NCBI GenBank assembly: GCA_030527685.1
Contig: JAUNAG010000010.1
Location: forward strand, 1-33,836
DNA length: 33,836 nt
Direction of reading: 5' to 3'
From: Lachnospiraceae bacterium
GTDB lineage: Bacteria > Bacillota > Clostridia > Lachnospirales > Lachnospiraceae
The position numbers and the translations under genes were made by a program. This document shows positions 33,082 through 33,836 of the stretch, piece after piece (within the stretch, counting starts at the first letter, position 1; each line of letters starts with the position of its first letter). The notes under the pieces are model-generated. The model ran no database searches. It worked only from the letters and a program-made list of their open reading frames with translations, and had not been told where the DNA came from.

Positions 33082-33836
33082 TTGAAAAAGCAGAGTACAA
33101 AACAGCGATTGGACAGATGGAGACGTGAGGAGCAGGCGAAGCTTGCACCGATGACGAGAAAAGAACGTCTGGAATATATTGCCGAGTATTACTGGCTGCT
33201 GATTCTCGGAGTTGTCGGAGGAATCGTTCTTCTCGGATATATCGTGTATCGTGCGAACTTTACGGTAAAGGACTACTGGTTCTATGCAATTTACGCCAAT
33301 ACCAATGCGGAAGCAGGAAGCGGCTCGGAGCTGTGGTCAGATTTCAGGGACTACGGATCCTATGATACAAAGCAGAAGAAGCTGATGATGAATTCTGCTT
33401 CATATTTTGATCCGTCTATAACAGGCGGAACCAATAACAGCTATTTTCAGTCCTTTGTGGCACTGGTTGAGAGCGGGGATCTGGACATCATTACGATGGG
33501 AAGAGCGGGAATCGAGGCGCTTGGTACCAGCGGACGTCTCATGGATCTGTCTTCTGAGGATGGGAAGGAAATCGGAGAGAAGTATGCCGATCGTCTGGTA
33601 TATGCACTTCCTTATGACACGGAATACAGTGAGACCGAGATACCGATCGGAATCGATGTGTCGGACAGTCTTCTGGTGAATAAATACGGTCTCTATGAGG
33701 AAGACTGTGTACTGGCAGTCAGCGCGTATACAAAGAGGCCTGAAGAGGTGAAGCAGTTTCTGGCGTTTATCTTCGGTGAAACAGCTGATTTTTCCGAAAG
33801 CAGAACAGCAGATGCAGCCGGGAATACTACGGCATC
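33082..33836 (+). CDS. Membrane-anchored protein with a binding-protein-like extracellular domain, partial
   Basis: An open frame of at least 251 codons starts at TTG 33082, preceded by AGGGAGG, and runs off the window. The first 38 or so residues are charged and cytoplasmic (KKQSTKQRLDRWRREEQ), then one helix, WLLILGVVGGIVLLGYIVY, anchors it. The outside part contains VALVESGDLDIITMGRAGIEAL and LMDLSS, like the segment of type 1 binding proteins where the ligand is approached, and AVSAYTKRPEEVKQFLAFIFGE, like their C-terminal helix. There are no known catalytic motifs. It follows the sugar permease genes and probably belongs to that operon. I do not recognise a named family; an accessory or sensory role is inferred. 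Confidence 0.7.
   Translation, partial: MKKQSTKQRLDRWRREEQAKLAPMTRKERLEYIAEYYWLLILGVVGGIVLLGYIVYRANFTVKDYWFYAIYANTNAEAGSGSELWSDFRDYGSYDTKQKKLMMNSASYFDPSITGGTNNSYFQSFVALVESGDLDIITMGRAGIEALGTSGRLMDLSSEDGKEIGEKYADRLVYALPYDTEYSETEIPIGIDVSDSLLVNKYGLYEEDCVLAVSAYTKRPEEVKQFLAFIFGETADFSESRTADAAGNTTA

Overview
The window looks like a chromosomal segment of an anaerobic, mid-GC member of the Bacillota, most likely a gut-type Clostridia or Erysipelotrichia relative. The evidence is strong GGAGG ribosome binding sites with occasional TTG and GTG starts, compact intrinsic terminators, an oxygen-sensitive class III ribonucleotide reductase, AsrABC sulfite reductase, and the GGGtGRT, DUF3793 and DUF2325 families typical of anaerobic Bacillota. 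This taxonomic call is inference. I see no rRNA, tRNA, CRISPR array, transposase or phage gene.

Layout. (1) 1-7420, plus strand: the tail of an FMN-dependent alpha-hydroxy-acid dehydrogenase, then a molybdenum operon. It encodes a cytoplasmic nitrate-reductase-like molybdopterin enzyme, a four-cluster ferredoxin subunit, an FAD/NAD(P) reductase, a TDT/SLAC1-type anion channel, a MobA-MobB fusion and MoeA. Genes for the electron chain, a possible ion channel and the last cofactor steps are therefore packed together. (2) 7551-10389, minus strand: asrABC, NADH-dependent sulfite reduction, converging on moeA over a shared terminator. (3) 10648-12069: an NCS2 uracil/xanthine permease with an in-frame TAG at codon 29, then a minus-strand TraX-like membrane protein. 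(4) 13233-14957: a NifU-like protein plus a GGGtGRT protein, with codon use typical of highly expressed genes. (5) 15278-20982: a five-gene Dpp/Opp-type peptide ABC transporter in the order permease, permease, binding protein, ATPase, ATPase. (6) 21217-23263: flavodoxin, DUF3793, DUF2325 and HD-domain genes. The flavodoxin and DUF2325 promoters share an unusual repeat architecture. (7) 23432-27156, minus strand: a MATE efflux pump and nrdD, with a likely NrdR box in the nrdD promoter. (8) 27402-33836: GH36 alpha-galactosidase, a sugar ABC binding protein and two permeases, then the start of a membrane-anchored binding-protein-like gene that runs off the window.

How it fits together. The first third is an anaerobic electron-sink island (an oxyanion, probably nitrate, and sulfite). 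The rest is nutrient uptake (nucleobase, peptides, alpha-galactosides) plus low-iron or redox genes. The points most worth following up are: the amber codon in the permease combined with no TAG stop among 29 visible genes; a terminator-like hairpin at the MobA/MobB domain junction; the promoter module shared by the flavodoxin and DUF2325 genes; the poorly understood NifU-like/GGGtGRT pair; and two ABC binding proteins that lack a lipobox cysteine beside a TTG-started, membrane-anchored binding-protein-like gene.
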